Part shown: positions 1 to 8,575 of the stretch, piece after piece
Layout of the letters: each line of letters starts with the position of its first letter
How positions within the stretch are numbered: the first letter of the stretch is position 1
Source of the DNA: an uncultured Oscillibacter sp.
GTDB lineage: Bacteria > Bacillota > Clostridia > Oscillospirales > Oscillospiraceae
Reading direction: 5' to 3'
DNA: 64,000 bases
Assembly (NCBI GenBank): GCA_910589315.1
Contig: CAJUTB010000004.1
Location: 1 to 64,000 of the forward strand
Program-made: the position numbers and the translations under genes
Notes under the pieces: generated by a model
Seen by the model: the letters and a program-made list of their open reading frames with translations, nothing else
What the model was told of the DNA's origin: nothing
Databases searched by the model: none

Positions 1-55
1 GGGGCTGTTGGTGGTGGGGAGAGCCTCGGCGGCCTCGGGGCCGATTAGCAAAGAC
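1..55. other. Window edge, no gene assigned
   Basis: The first 55 bases lie downstream of the Xaa-Pro peptidase gene. A plus-strand frame is open from base 1 to a TAG at 46-48 and would encode a glycine-rich tail, so the end of a plus-strand gene cannot be excluded. Nothing recognisable is present. Confidence 0.3.
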
Positions 56-1150
56 TTATGACAATATCAGCAGTTCCTTCGGCGCTTTGGTAAGATTTTC
101 GTTTCCAGATTCTGTAATGCGTAAAACATCCTCAATCCGAACGCCCAGTTTGCCGGGAATATAGATTCCCGGTTCTGCGGAAACCACGGCCCCGGCGGAA
201 AGCGGTTTATCGTTGGCGGCAGAGAGGTTGGGGCGTTCATGGATATCCACCCCAACGCCGTGACCGAAGCTGTGGGTAAAATATGCGCCATACCCGGCGG
301 ATTTGATCACATCGCGGGCGGCTGCATCCACGATCTTTCCGGTAACGCCGGCCTTGGCCGCCGCAATTCCGGCGGCCTGCGCCGCCAAAACGGTCTCATA
401 AACCCGACGCATCTCTTCCGTTGCGTGCCCAACCGCCACCGTGCGAGTCATATCGGAACAGTACCCGCCGTAAATACACCCAAAGTCCATTGTGACAAAC
501 TCACCCGTCTGGATTTCCTTTTCCGATGGAACTCCATGCGGCAGGCTTCCATTCACCCCAGAGACAACGATGGGATCAAAAGACATATCCGACGCGCCGT
601 AATGGAGCATGAGGTATTGAAGTCGTGCGGCGATTTCCTTTTCGGTGACGCCAGGACGGATTTCTTGCAGGATATCCACAAGCGCACGTTCTGCAATCCC
701 CTGCGCCGTCCGCATAGCTGCAAGCTCATTCTCATCTTTGGACTGCCGCAGATCCAGCAGCCATTCCGACGCGGGGACCATCTCACAGTACGGCGTAAAA
801 CCGGCAAAGGCTTTGCGGTAGCGTTCGTAATCCTGAACGCAGAGAGCGGCGTCCTCAAACCCGACGCGGTGGACCGCGTGCCGGAAAAACAGTTCTCGCA
901 GCTGAACCGTCAGTCGATTTTCGGGCGTCAGTTCCCGAAGATTCGCCGTCTTGCCAAGGGCGCGGGAGGCGGCCTCCGTGTATCGTGCATCGGTGAAAAA
1001 GTAGGAGGATTTCGGAGTTACAAGAACTGCTGCGTCTCCGCCGGGCGTGAAGAACCCGGAGGCATAAAAACGATTTGACTGGCCGGTAAGCAGGACCGCG
1101 TCCAAATCGTGGGCTTTCAGTTGGGCAGAAATTTGATCAAAGTGATTCAT
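56..1150 (-). CDS. Xaa-Pro aminopeptidase (M24 family)
   Basis: A 364-residue cytoplasmic metallopeptidase expected to remove the N-terminal residue before proline. The N-terminal creatinase-like domain (about 1-125) is followed by the pita-bread M24 catalytic domain. Metal ligands are visible: the two aspartates in MDFGCIYGGYCSDMTRT, the histidine in HSFGHGVG, the glutamate in SAEPGIYI and the last glutamate in VRIEDV. The ATG is preceded by AAGGAGT at a good distance. It follows pyrG on the same strand after 58 bp holding a strong hairpin, so some readthrough from pyrG is possible. Length and motifs are normal for the family. The substrate preference is inferred from the family only. Confidence 0.93.
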   Translation of the reverse strand: MNHFDQISAQLKAHDLDAVLLTGQSNRFYASGFFTPGGDAAVLVTPKSSYFFTDARYTEAASRALGKTANLRELTPENRLTVQLRELFFRHAVHRVGFEDAALCVQDYERYRKAFAGFTPYCEMVPASEWLLDLRQSKDENELAAMRTAQGIAERALVDILQEIRPGVTEKEIAARLQYLMLHYGASDMSFDPIVVSGVNGSLPHGVPSEKEIQTGEFVTMDFGCIYGGYCSDMTRTVAVGHATEEMRRVYETVLAAQAAGIAAAKAGVTGKIVDAAARDVIKSAGYGAYFTHSFGHGVGVDIHERPNLSAANDKPLSAGAVVSAEPGIYIPGKLGVRIEDVLRITESGNENLTKAPKELLILS

Positions 1151-1172
1151 GGTACAGACTCCTTATCTTAGA

Positions 1173-1202
1173 ATAGGAGACCGGAAGGCTCCGGTCTCCT
1201 AT
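1173..1202 (-). terminator. Hairpin between pyrG and the peptidase gene
   Basis: A perfect 13-bp stem (ATAGGAGACCGGA and its complement) with a 4-base loop lies directly after the pyrG stop. There is no U-run on the minus strand, so it may act as a processing or attenuation hairpin rather than a full terminator. Confidence 0.5.
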
Positions 1203-1208
1203 GAACAT

Positions 1209-2810
1209 TCAGTTTTGCTTTTCCGAAGCGGCCTTTACAAAACCGTAGAACAGCGGATGGGGCCGGTCGGGCCGGCTTTTGAATTCCGGGTGGAACTGCA
1301 CACCGGTGAACCATGCGCAGTTTGGCAGCTCGACGATCTCCACCAGCTGCCCGCTGGGCGACAGCCCTGCAAAAACCATTCCGGCAGCTTCCATTTCTGT
1401 GCGGAAGTCGTTGTTGAACTCGAAACGGTGCCGGTGCCGCTCAAAGATTTCCTCCATACCATAAAGGGCGCGGCTGTGCGTTCCGTCTTTCAAAATGCAG
1501 GGGTAACGTCCCAGACGCATGGTGCCGCCTTTGTTGGTGATGTTCACCTGATCGGGCATCAGTCCGATGACGGGATGTTCGGTGGTTTCAGAGAATTCGG
1601 AGGAATTGGCGTCGGAATAGCCCAGTACGTTTCGGGCGAATTCGATCACCGCCATCTGCATCCCGAGACAGATTCCAAAATAGGGAATGTCGTTCTCCCG
1701 CGCGTATTGTACCGCACAAATCATGCCCTCAATTCCCCGTTCGCCAAAGCCTCCGGGAACCAGGATGCCGGCGCAGCCGGAGAGCATTTTCCCGGCGTTC
1801 TGGGCGTTGAGCGTCTCGGAATTCACCCAGCGGATGTGGACAATGGTGCCGTTGGCAGTGCCCGCATGGTTCAGGGATTCCACCACAGAGAGGTAGGCGT
1901 CATGAAGCTGGGTGTATTTGCCGACAAGCGCGATATCCGTTTTTCCGCGGGCGTTTTTCTCCCGCTGGACCATCGCCGTCCACTCCCGAAGGTCCGCCTG
2001 ATGCGTGATCAGTCCCAGCTTGCGGCAAACCACTTCGTCAAGCCCCTCCTTGGCCATAAGAAGGGGAACTTCGTAAAGGGTTTCCGCAGTGGCGTTCTGG
2101 ATGACGCAATCCGGTTCCACGTTACAGAACAGGGCAATTTTGCGCCGGACCTCGGCGTCTATGGGAGCATCGCAGCGGCAGACCAGGATATCCGGCTGGA
2201 TGCCGAGGGACAGCAGTTCTTTGACGGAATGCTGAGTCGGTTTTGATTTCAGCTCGCCGGAGCCGGGGATTTGAACAATCAGCGGAACGTGAATAAACAG
2301 CACGTCGCCTTGGGGGCGTTCTGCCCGCACCTGCCGGATGGCTTCCAGGAACGGCTGGGATTCGATGTCGCCTACCGTGCCGCCGATTTCTGTGATGACC
2401 ACGTCCACTTCGTCTCCCGCCATGGCGTAAACGCGGCTTTTGATTTCGTTGGTGATATGCGGGATGATCTGCACGGTTGCGCCGAGGTAGTCGCCCCGGC
2501 GTTCCCGGTTAAGGACAGACCAGTAAATTTTGCCGGAGGAAATGGAGCTGTTGCCGCTCAGGTCCTCGTCAACGAACCGCTCGTAGTGGCCCAGGTCCAG
2601 GTCTGTTTCCGCGCCGTCGTCGGTGACGAAGACCTCGCCATGCTGATAGGGACTCATGGTGCCGGGGTCCACATTGATATAGGGGTCAAATTTCTGATTC
2701 CGTACCCGGACGCCCCGCTGTTTCAACAGCCGTCCGAGGGAGGCTGCACAAATTCCTTTGCCCAGCCCCGAAACCACGCCGCCGGTGATAAAAATAAATT
2801 TGGTTGACAT
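1209..2810 (-). CDS. pyrG: CTP synthase
   Basis: A 533-residue enzyme that aminates UTP to CTP using glutamine and ATP. The N-terminal synthetase domain begins with KFIFITGGVVSGLGKG, the typical P-loop start of the family. The C-terminal class I glutamine amidotransferase domain has the nucleophile in FGICLGMQ and the histidine-glutamate pair in FHPEFKS. Length is normal. A consensus sigma-A promoter lies 71 bp upstream (2881-2909). A dispersed intergenic repeat sits farther upstream. It is probably the first gene of a short unit with the downstream peptidase. Confidence 0.97.
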   Translation of the reverse strand: MSTKFIFITGGVVSGLGKGICAASLGRLLKQRGVRVRNQKFDPYINVDPGTMSPYQHGEVFVTDDGAETDLDLGHYERFVDEDLSGNSSISSGKIYWSVLNRERRGDYLGATVQIIPHITNEIKSRVYAMAGDEVDVVITEIGGTVGDIESQPFLEAIRQVRAERPQGDVLFIHVPLIVQIPGSGELKSKPTQHSVKELLSLGIQPDILVCRCDAPIDAEVRRKIALFCNVEPDCVIQNATAETLYEVPLLMAKEGLDEVVCRKLGLITHQADLREWTAMVQREKNARGKTDIALVGKYTQLHDAYLSVVESLNHAGTANGTIVHIRWVNSETLNAQNAGKMLSGCAGILVPGGFGERGIEGMICAVQYARENDIPYFGICLGMQMAVIEFARNVLGYSDANSSEFSETTEHPVIGLMPDQVNITNKGGTMRLGRYPCILKDGTHSRALYGMEEIFERHRHRFEFNNDFRTEMEAAGMVFAGLSPSGQLVEIVELPNCAWFTGVQFHPEFKSRPDRPHPLFYGFVKAASEKQN

Positions 2811-2880
2811 ACCCTTACTCCTGCCCTTTCAATTTTCCCGTCATCCCGCACATGGCGAGCCGCTTTTGATTTCATATCAC

Positions 2881-2909
2881 AATATAACATCCCCGCCCAG
2901 GATTGTCAA
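2881..2909 (-). promoter_or_regulatory. Promoter of pyrG
   Basis: On the minus strand TTGACA (2909-2904) and TATATT (2886-2881) are separated by exactly 17 bp, reading toward pyrG. This is a near-perfect vegetative promoter. Confidence 0.85.
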
Positions 2910-2957
2910 CGCTCCCGCGAAAGGGATTCTTGCGCCTCGCGGCGCGGGCGTTTCATT

Positions 2958-3215
2958 GCCATTTGCAATAGCTGGTGCAAATTGAACCCCCCATTTTCTT
3001 TTCTCTGGCGAGAGAAAAGACTGCGCCCGCAGGCGCGTGTCGGAGGCCAACCGCCGCGTCGCGGCGGCTCTTGGGCCGGAGACAAACGGGCCGTTCACGG
3101 TCCAAAAGAAAAGAGCGTTTTTCAAGTGCCCAGCTTGAAAGACGCTCTTGCTTCTTTATGCGAGAACTCCAACTCGATTTGCCTCTGCGTTTAACCCCGC
3201 TGCCGCTGCCGCGGC
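2958..3215 (-). repeat. Dispersed intergenic repeat, copy 1 (inverse of copy 2 at 36425-36685)
   Basis: About 200-250 bp that match 36425-36685 in reverse complement, with an almost identical core of about 140 bp (2995-3122). The core contains a palindrome with arms CTTTTCTCT and AGAGAAAAG, a GC-rich stem around CTGCGCCCGCAGGCGC and a stem around GCCGCCGC. The flanks are more diverged but still alignable. Small open frames cross it in several phases on both strands, which I read as a by-product of GC richness. It lies upstream of pyrG. Relative to pyrG it has the same orientation as copy 2 has to the hydratase gene. Confidence 0.85.
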
Positions 3216-3327
3216 GCGGGTCTTTGCGCCCAATTCCGTTGCCGCCACGTGGGTGGTTGTAGGGGCGGGCCTCTGTGCCCGCCCGTTTCATTCAACCGCT
3301 CAAAGACTACATGGCAATATGAGAACG
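3216..3327. other. Rest of the pyrG-recombinase intergenic region with a GC hairpin
   Basis: A GGGGCGGGC...GCCCGCCC hairpin (about 3262-3285) with a heptamer loop lies downstream of the recombinase-like gene and could end its transcript, although no U-run follows on the minus strand. I see no gene here; the region 2811-3327 is otherwise accounted for by the pyrG promoter and the repeat. Confidence 0.45.
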
Positions 3328-4602
3328 TCATCCTTCCTTTGTCATCGGCGGTAAGATATATTTCTGCTTTTGCTGCATGATCTGCCCCGCTGCCGCCATT
3401 CTCTGAAGAATCGGACGGCACTGCGCCGCGCCAATCCCTAAAATCCGAGCAATATCCTGCCGGTAGGCAAAGCCCTCCTGTTCCAGATAACGCAAAATCA
3501 CCTCGCTTTGCTGCTCCGGCGGTACGACTGTCTCCGGTAAATAATATCGCGCGCCCACCTGCGTCAGCTTTCCGCGCCTTACCATCTGCTTCAACCGGTT
3601 ATACGCCGTTGTCCGTGAGACTTGCAGCAGGTCAATTACCTCATTCCGCGTAATGGAGCGGTTTTTTTGTACAAAGGCCGTAATTGCGCCCTCGCCTCCG
3701 GCCCGGAAGCCGCAATCCATCCGCAAATCCCGAAGCGTCAGATCATCCATCCCCGCTTTTACCAGCGTTGCCCGTACCAGCTTGCTCAACCGCGTCCGGT
3801 CATACGGCTGGCGGCTCCGCGGCGAGGTCAGCACAAATTCCGTGTTTGGTTCCTGCGCCCGCAGTTCCCGCAAAACCGTCAAAACCCCTGCCGTCATTGG
3901 AATCTGATCTTTTTCCAGAAAAATCGTCTCTTTCCGGAAATCCACCTGCGTCCAGCGCAGAGAAACAATGTCCTCCAATTGAAACCCTAACTGCCAAGTC
4001 AGCCATAATGTGACGGCCGCCGGGGAAATTCTCTCGGCTCTGAGCAGTTTCCACAGGGCAAATTCGTCGACCTGCGCCGGCGATTCCCGGTGAATCCGGG
4101 TCGATATCTGCTTTTGTTCCAGGTGTTCTGCAAAATGTACGTTCAATCCTGCCGCCTCAACGCCGGTAATCCGGGAAACATATTGCCAGTCATGTTCCTC
4201 CAGCTGACGCAGAATGAAGTCATGCCGCAGGTCAATCAGCCGGACATTGGCCTGGTTCTCCTTGTCCAGCGCAGTCCGCGCCAGACGGGATATGGATTGG
4301 GGCGTCAAGGGCTTCTGGTCCCGGTCTGACAAAACCACCGTTTCCAAACGCCGGTCCCGACTGTCCCGCAGGTTCCACAGCCAGCGGGCTAAATCCTCCG
4401 GAATGGGGATGCTCCGGTCCGGAAGGACGAGTTTGCTGTCCAGAAAATCCACCTGTTCCCAGGTGAGACGCTGGATCTCGTCCCGCAAAAGTCCGGCCTG
4501 CCATGCCAGACGCAAAATAGTTGTGGTTGCGACGCTGAAATTTTGGCTTAAAATGCGGTTCATGGCCCCCTCGTCGGGGCGGTTGACGACGTATTCCTGC
4601 AT
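3328..4602 (-). CDS. Degenerate double tyrosine-recombinase-like protein with C-terminal winged helices
   Basis: A 424-residue protein from the ATG at 4602, which has GGAGGG five bases upstream. The frame stays open to a GTG at 4737, but promoter-like sequence (TTGCAA, TATGCA) lies inside that extension. Residues about 15-165 and 175-290 each resemble a phage-integrase catalytic fold: LRDEIQRLTWEQVDF with IDLRHDF in the first, LEDIVSLRWTQVDF with LRDLRMD in the second. In both, the first arginine of the active site is not in place and the LGH...Y segment is lost; TGV and a phenylalanine occupy it in the first, and the second runs directly into a helix-turn-helix (SITRNEVIDLLQVSRTTAYN). A second winged helix ends the protein. 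It is therefore probably a DNA-binding protein without recombinase activity. It is divergent from an XRE regulator. Function unknown. Confidence 0.7.
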   Translation of the reverse strand: MQEYVVNRPDEGAMNRILSQNFSVATTTILRLAWQAGLLRDEIQRLTWEQVDFLDSKLVLPDRSIPIPEDLARWLWNLRDSRDRRLETVVLSDRDQKPLTPQSISRLARTALDKENQANVRLIDLRHDFILRQLEEHDWQYVSRITGVEAAGLNVHFAEHLEQKQISTRIHRESPAQVDEFALWKLLRAERISPAAVTLWLTWQLGFQLEDIVSLRWTQVDFRKETIFLEKDQIPMTAGVLTVLRELRAQEPNTEFVLTSPRSRQPYDRTRLSKLVRATLVKAGMDDLTLRDLRMDCGFRAGGEGAITAFVQKNRSITRNEVIDLLQVSRTTAYNRLKQMVRRGKLTQVGARYYLPETVVPPEQQSEVILRYLEQEGFAYRQDIARILGIGAAQCRPILQRMAAAGQIMQQKQKYILPPMTKEG

Positions 4603-4937
4603 GACGGCCCTCCATCCGCCGCGCACAAGGCGCGTCTGTAGGTTACACTTGCATAACAAATCAAACGTTTTTTGCAAATGCCTGGAATGACCCTGCGCAT
4701 TCATGCGGTTTATGAAAAACAGAAAGACCTTTTCCACATGAGTCTGTTACAATTGTAGATAACGAAGAAATGATTTTTGTAAAATCCTTGTATCCATTGT
4801 GGCGCAAGGGTTATAAGGCTTTATCCTCTTGAAGGATACGCCAAAAGATAACAAAAATCAATATCTTTTCACATATTTTGCATCCATGCCGCCCAAGATA
4901 GACTGGAACAAAACAGACTGAAAGGAGAGAACCAATC
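4603..4937. other. Divergent control region between recombinase-like and XRE genes
   Basis: AT-rich region that must hold both promoters. It contains a dyad TATCC-N6-GGATA (about 4822-4838) and, on the minus strand, TTGCAA and TATGCA about 16 bp apart near 4670-4645 that could serve the ATG at 4602. No further gene is seen. Confidence 0.4.
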
Positions 4938-5267
4938 ATGACAAAACAAGAACGGGTTGCCCTTGGCCAGCGGCTGCGCCAGCAGCGCAACCATCTGAAT
5001 CTTACGCGGGAACAGTTCGCGGAACTGGCGGACATTGGCGCGGGTTACTACGGACAAATCGAGGTGGGAACGTCCCAAATGTCCATTGACACGCTGATCA
5101 AGGTGGCCAAAACCTCCCGTCTTTCGTTGGAATATATTTTGTTCGGGGAAGGAGAGGAACCGGCGGACCAGGGAAGCATCCAGGCCCTTCTGAGCCGCTG
5201 TTCCCCGCGGGAGCTGCGTTTGGCAGAGAAGGTTTTGCAATTGTTCCTTTTGCGGGGAGACGTGTGA
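4938..5267 (+). CDS. XRE-family helix-turn-helix regulator
   Basis: A 109-residue protein with a Cro/CI-type HTH at about residues 8-66 (ALGQRLRQQRNHLNLTREQF ... YYGQIEVGTSQMSIDTLIKV). The remaining 40 residues are a short helical tail with no obvious ligand domain. A GGAGAG motif lies 11 bases before the ATG. It is divergent from the recombinase-like protein, so the two may control each other; this is inference from position. The target is unknown. Similar small XRE proteins are common in Clostridia. Confidence 0.85.
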   Translation: MTKQERVALGQRLRQQRNHLNLTREQFAELADIGAGYYGQIEVGTSQMSIDTLIKVAKTSRLSLEYILFGEGEEPADQGSIQALLSRCSPRELRLAEKVLQLFLLRGDV

Positions 5268-5369
5268 GGGCAGAGAAAAACCCCGAAAAAGGCCATGCAT
5301 TTTTTCCTTTTCCTCTGAGCCGGAATGTGGTATGATGCCTGTGTGTACAAATTTTTTTGGAGGGACTTT

Positions 5370-6548
5370 ATGAAGAACCATGAAACGCTTTTGCTCAAGC
5401 TGGGAGAGGTGGTCCTCAAGGGCCAGAACCGCCGCGCGTTTGAGGACCGTCTGACGGCCAATGTCAAACGGCGGTTAAAGGGCCTTGGCAGTTTTCAGAT
5501 TTATATCCGGCAAAGTACGATTTATGTGGAGCCGGTCAGCGCGTCCTGTGACATGGACGCGGCCTGGACGGCCTGCGGCCAGGTGTTCGGCGTAGTGTCG
5601 GTGGCCCGGGCGGTGCCCTGCGAGAAAACGGTGGAAGCCATTGTTGAGACGGCAAAGGCTTATTTGACGGACGCCTTTGCGGCGGCCAGGAGCTTCAAGG
5701 TGGAAAGCAAGCGGGCGGACAAAAATTTCCCGATGAATTCCATTCAGATTTCCCAGGCCGTGGGCGGCGATCTGGCGGAGGCGTTCCCCAGCGTGGCGGT
5801 GGATGTCCACAACCCGGATCTGACGGTGTTTGTGGAGATCCGGGAGAAATACGCCTATGTTCACGCGCCGGCGATTCCCGGCGCGGGCGGTTTGCCGGTG
5901 GGTATGGGCGGTCATGCGGTCAGTCTGCTGTCCGGCGGATTGGACAGCCCGGTGTCCTCCTGGATGATGGCCCGGCGGGGAGTGGAGCTGGAGATGGTGC
6001 ATTTTGTATCGCCGCCGTACACCTCCCAGCAGGCCCAGGACAAGGTGCTGGAACTGGCAAGGCTGCTGACAGTCTGGTGTGGGCGTCTGCGGATTCATAT
6101 CGTACCGTTTACGGAAATCCAGGAGGAAATCCGCAGGAACTGCCCGGAGGAGTTCTTCACGCTGATTATGAGGCGTTTCATGATGCGTATTTCGGAGGCC
6201 ATTGCAAAACGGGCGGGGGCTAAGGCCCTGATTACCGGCGAGTCCTTGGGGCAGGTGGCCAGCCAGACCATGGCCGCGCTGGGCGTTACGGAGGACGTGA
6301 CCACTCTGCCGGTCCTGCGGCCTCTGATTGGTATGGACAAGGTGGAGATTATCCACATGGCCCAGCGGATTGGAACCTATGAAACCTCGATTCTGCCCTA
6401 TGAGGACTGCTGTACGGTCTTTACCCCCCGGCACCCCGCGACGCGGCCCCGCTTGGAGGAAGTGCAGGCGGCGGAAGCCGCCCTGGATGTGGAGGGCCTG
6501 ATTGCCCGTTCTCTGGAAGGGGAGCAATGGGTTTGGGCAAAGCCGTAA
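5370..6548 (+). CDS. thiI: tRNA 4-thiouridine synthetase
   Basis: A 392-residue enzyme that adenylates U8 of tRNA and inserts sulfur; family members also take part in thiazole synthesis. I start it at 5370 because TTGGAGGGA lies 8 bases before this ATG, while an earlier in-frame ATG at 5325 has none. It begins with the conserved KLGEVVLKGQNR. The NFLD/THUMP domains cover about residues 1-170, and the PP-loop SGGLDSP is at about 188-194. It lacks the rhodanese domain of enteric ThiI, as is usual in Firmicutes. A cysteine desulfurase partner is not in the window. Confidence 0.95.
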   Translation: MKNHETLLLKLGEVVLKGQNRRAFEDRLTANVKRRLKGLGSFQIYIRQSTIYVEPVSASCDMDAAWTACGQVFGVVSVARAVPCEKTVEAIVETAKAYLTDAFAAARSFKVESKRADKNFPMNSIQISQAVGGDLAEAFPSVAVDVHNPDLTVFVEIREKYAYVHAPAIPGAGGLPVGMGGHAVSLLSGGLDSPVSSWMMARRGVELEMVHFVSPPYTSQQAQDKVLELARLLTVWCGRLRIHIVPFTEIQEEIRRNCPEEFFTLIMRRFMMRISEAIAKRAGAKALITGESLGQVASQTMAALGVTEDVTTLPVLRPLIGMDKVEIIHMAQRIGTYETSILPYEDCCTVFTPRHPATRPRLEEVQAAEAALDVEGLIARSLEGEQWVWAKP

Positions 6549-6569
6549 GTATAGGGAGGTGTATGGGAA

Positions 6570-8435
6570 ATGAGTCGATTTATGGATATCAGTAAAGAAA
6601 CCTGCTGGAAACTGCTGGATCATCATTACGCCTCTGTCACATGGGAAATCCAAGAGGAAAAGCAGGAAAAGCGCAAACATGCGGAACGGGTGCTTGGTAT
6701 TTGTCAGGAAATTATGGGATTGCTTCCACAACGTGTACAAAACTGTGTAGACGCGGAAAAACTGAATGCAGCCGCCATTTTGCACGATATTGCAAAATTT
6801 GACAATGATGACGAGCATCATAAATTGGCACTGAAGATCATTCAAAAAGAGTATGAGTGGTTAGAAGCGGAAACAAAAATAGTTCCCTTCGAAAAAAGAG
6901 ATCTTCTTCAGATTGGGAACATTATCCGATACCATAAAGGCAAAAAATATGAGCCGGACCCATTAGTAGAATTAGAAACGGCAATTCTGCGAATGGCAGA
7001 CAAAATCGACAAGCTTGACAGGGTGAAAAACGCAAAGGACAGCAAAAAGAGACAAGCGGAAACAAGCTATAAAGACAGTTTGAATAAGATTAAGGCGTCT
7101 TTGGATGGGGATTATTATTCAATTGTGGAAACGGCGATTGAAGCCGCTTGTAGAAAGGTACGGTTTGGTACAATGTCACACACCGCAGAAATCATCGCCG
7201 TAGGAACGGAACTGCTCCTGGGCAACATTGCCAATACCAACGCGCAGGTGCTTTCGGAAAGCCTCTCCACGCTGGGGATTGACGTTTTTTGGCATACCGT
7301 CGTAGGGGACAACCCGGAACGCCTCCGGGAAGCCCTTGCAATTGCCCGCCGCCGGGCGGACATCATCCTCACCACCGGCGGCCTTGGCCCTACTTACGAC
7401 GACCTCACCAAGCAGACCATCTGCGAGACCTTCCATCAAAAACTGGTCCTGCATCCGGACATTTTGGAGGACATTCGGAGCTTCTACGAAGCCGCGCTCC
7501 ATGTTCCCATGCCGGAGAACAACACCCAACAGGCCGAACTGCCGGAGGGCTGTACGGTTTTCGATAATCCCGTTGGTACGGCCCCCGGCTGCGCCTTCGA
7601 GGCGGAGGGCGTTCACGTTCTCATGTTCCCCGGTCCGCCGCATGAGATGAAAACCATGCTCCGCCGCTGCGGGGAACCCTATCTCCGCAAGCTGTCCAAG
7701 GAAGTGATTGTCTCCCGGGATATCATGACCTTCGGTATAGGGGAAAGCTCGGTCGACGAGCTGCTTCATGAAACCATGTCCCAGATGACAAACCCCACGC
7801 TGGCGACATATGCCAAGCCCAGCGAGGTGCGTCTTCGCGCCACGGCCAAGGCCGCCACGGAAGCAGAGGCCCAGGCGATGCTGAACCCGGTTTGGGAAAT
7901 GGTCTGCAAGACCTTGGGAAATGTGGTTTACGGCGCGGATGTATCGGGGCTGGCGGAGGTGTGTTATGCACAGCTGCTCCGGCGGGGGCTGACCCTCGCC
8001 ACGGCGGAAAGCTGCACCGGCGGTCTCGTAGCGGAACGGATGACGGCCATTTCGGGGGCCTCGAAGGTCTACCGGGGCGGCGTGGTGAGTTACTGGACCT
8101 CCGTTAAGGCGGAGGTACTGGGGGTGCCCCAAGGACTTTTGGACGCCTATGGAGCCGTTTCGGAGGAGACCGCCCGCGCCATGGCGGAGGGCGTGTGCCG
8201 GATTACCGGGGCGGATGTGGGCGTTTCCGTCACAGGCGTAGCGGGGCCGGACCCGGACGAGCGGGGCGTGCCGGTAGGCATTGTATACATCGGCCTGGCG
8301 ACGCCGGAGGGAACCTTCTGCCGGAAAATGGACTCCGGGAGAAAACGCCGGGACCGGATTCAGGGGTTGGCGGCCAATCACGCTTTCGACGTGGTGCGCC
8401 GCTGGCTGATGGGTTTGCCGGTGGAAACGGTCTGA
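6570..8435 (+). CDS. cinA: HD-domain hydrolase fused to CinA (nicotinamide-nucleotide amidohydrolase)
   Basis: A 621-residue in-frame fusion. Residues 1-201 are an HD-superfamily domain: the first histidine in RKHAERV, the HD pair in AAILHDIAKF, a histidine in RYHKGKKY and a late aspartate in RMADKIDKLDR. Residues 202-621 are a full CinA: an N-terminal MoCF-like domain starting MSHTAEIIAVGTELLLGN and the C-terminal deamidase domain (TLATAESCTGGLVAE, VSVTGVAGPDPDERG). There is no stop or strong ribosome site at the internal ATG (7173). The first 600 bases are clearly more AT-rich than the cinA part, which suggests a later joining of an acquired HD gene. GGGAGGTG precedes the start. CinA family members recycle pyridine nucleotide by-products; the HD substrate is unknown. 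Confidence 0.88.
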   Translation: MSRFMDISKETCWKLLDHHYASVTWEIQEEKQEKRKHAERVLGICQEIMGLLPQRVQNCVDAEKLNAAAILHDIAKFDNDDEHHKLALKIIQKEYEWLEAETKIVPFEKRDLLQIGNIIRYHKGKKYEPDPLVELETAILRMADKIDKLDRVKNAKDSKKRQAETSYKDSLNKIKASLDGDYYSIVETAIEAACRKVRFGTMSHTAEIIAVGTELLLGNIANTNAQVLSESLSTLGIDVFWHTVVGDNPERLREALAIARRRADIILTTGGLGPTYDDLTKQTICETFHQKLVLHPDILEDIRSFYEAALHVPMPENNTQQAELPEGCTVFDNPVGTAPGCAFEAEGVHVLMFPGPPHEMKTMLRRCGEPYLRKLSKEVIVSRDIMTFGIGESSVDELLHETMSQMTNPTLATYAKPSEVRLRATAKAATEAEAQAMLNPVWEMVCKTLGNVVYGADVSGLAEVCYAQLLRRGLTLATAESCTGGLVAERMTAISGASKVYRGGVVSYWTSVKAEVLGVPQGLLDAYGAVSEETARAMAEGVCRITGADVGVSVTGVAGPDPDERGVPVGIVYIGLATPEGTFCRKMDSGRKRRDRIQGLAANHAFDVVRRWLMGLPVETV

Positions 8436-8446
8436 AGCAAATAGAA

Positions 8447-8480
8447 AAAGGGGGGATGTTCGGAAACATCCTCCCTTTTT
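8447..8480 (+). terminator. Terminator of the HD-cinA gene
   Basis: A stem with arms GGGGGGATGTT and AACATCCTCCC around a small loop is followed by TTTTT. Confidence 0.9.
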
Positions 8481-8482
8481 GA

Positions 8483-8511
8483 TTGACAAACATTTGTACT
8501 TGTGTTATGTT
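8483..8511 (+). promoter_or_regulatory. Promoter upstream of the acidic orphan gene
   Basis: TTGACA (8483-8488) and TATGTT (8506-8511) are 17 bp apart, directly after the cinA terminator. Confidence 0.7.
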
Positions 8512-8575
8512 ACAATAAGATTGTAAACCTTTCCAAATTTTCGAAAATTGACATCAGTATAGAAATATTACGGCG

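Noticed and set aside
2953..3291. Small open frames inside repeat copy 1 that also occur in copy 2
   Set aside because: The shared peptide text follows from DNA identity; substitutions between copies do not favour silent sites in any frame and no ribosome site is present.
3328..4737. An active integrase or prophage remnant
   Set aside because: Catalytic residues are missing in both domains, and no attachment repeats, tRNA gene or phage genes are seen nearby.
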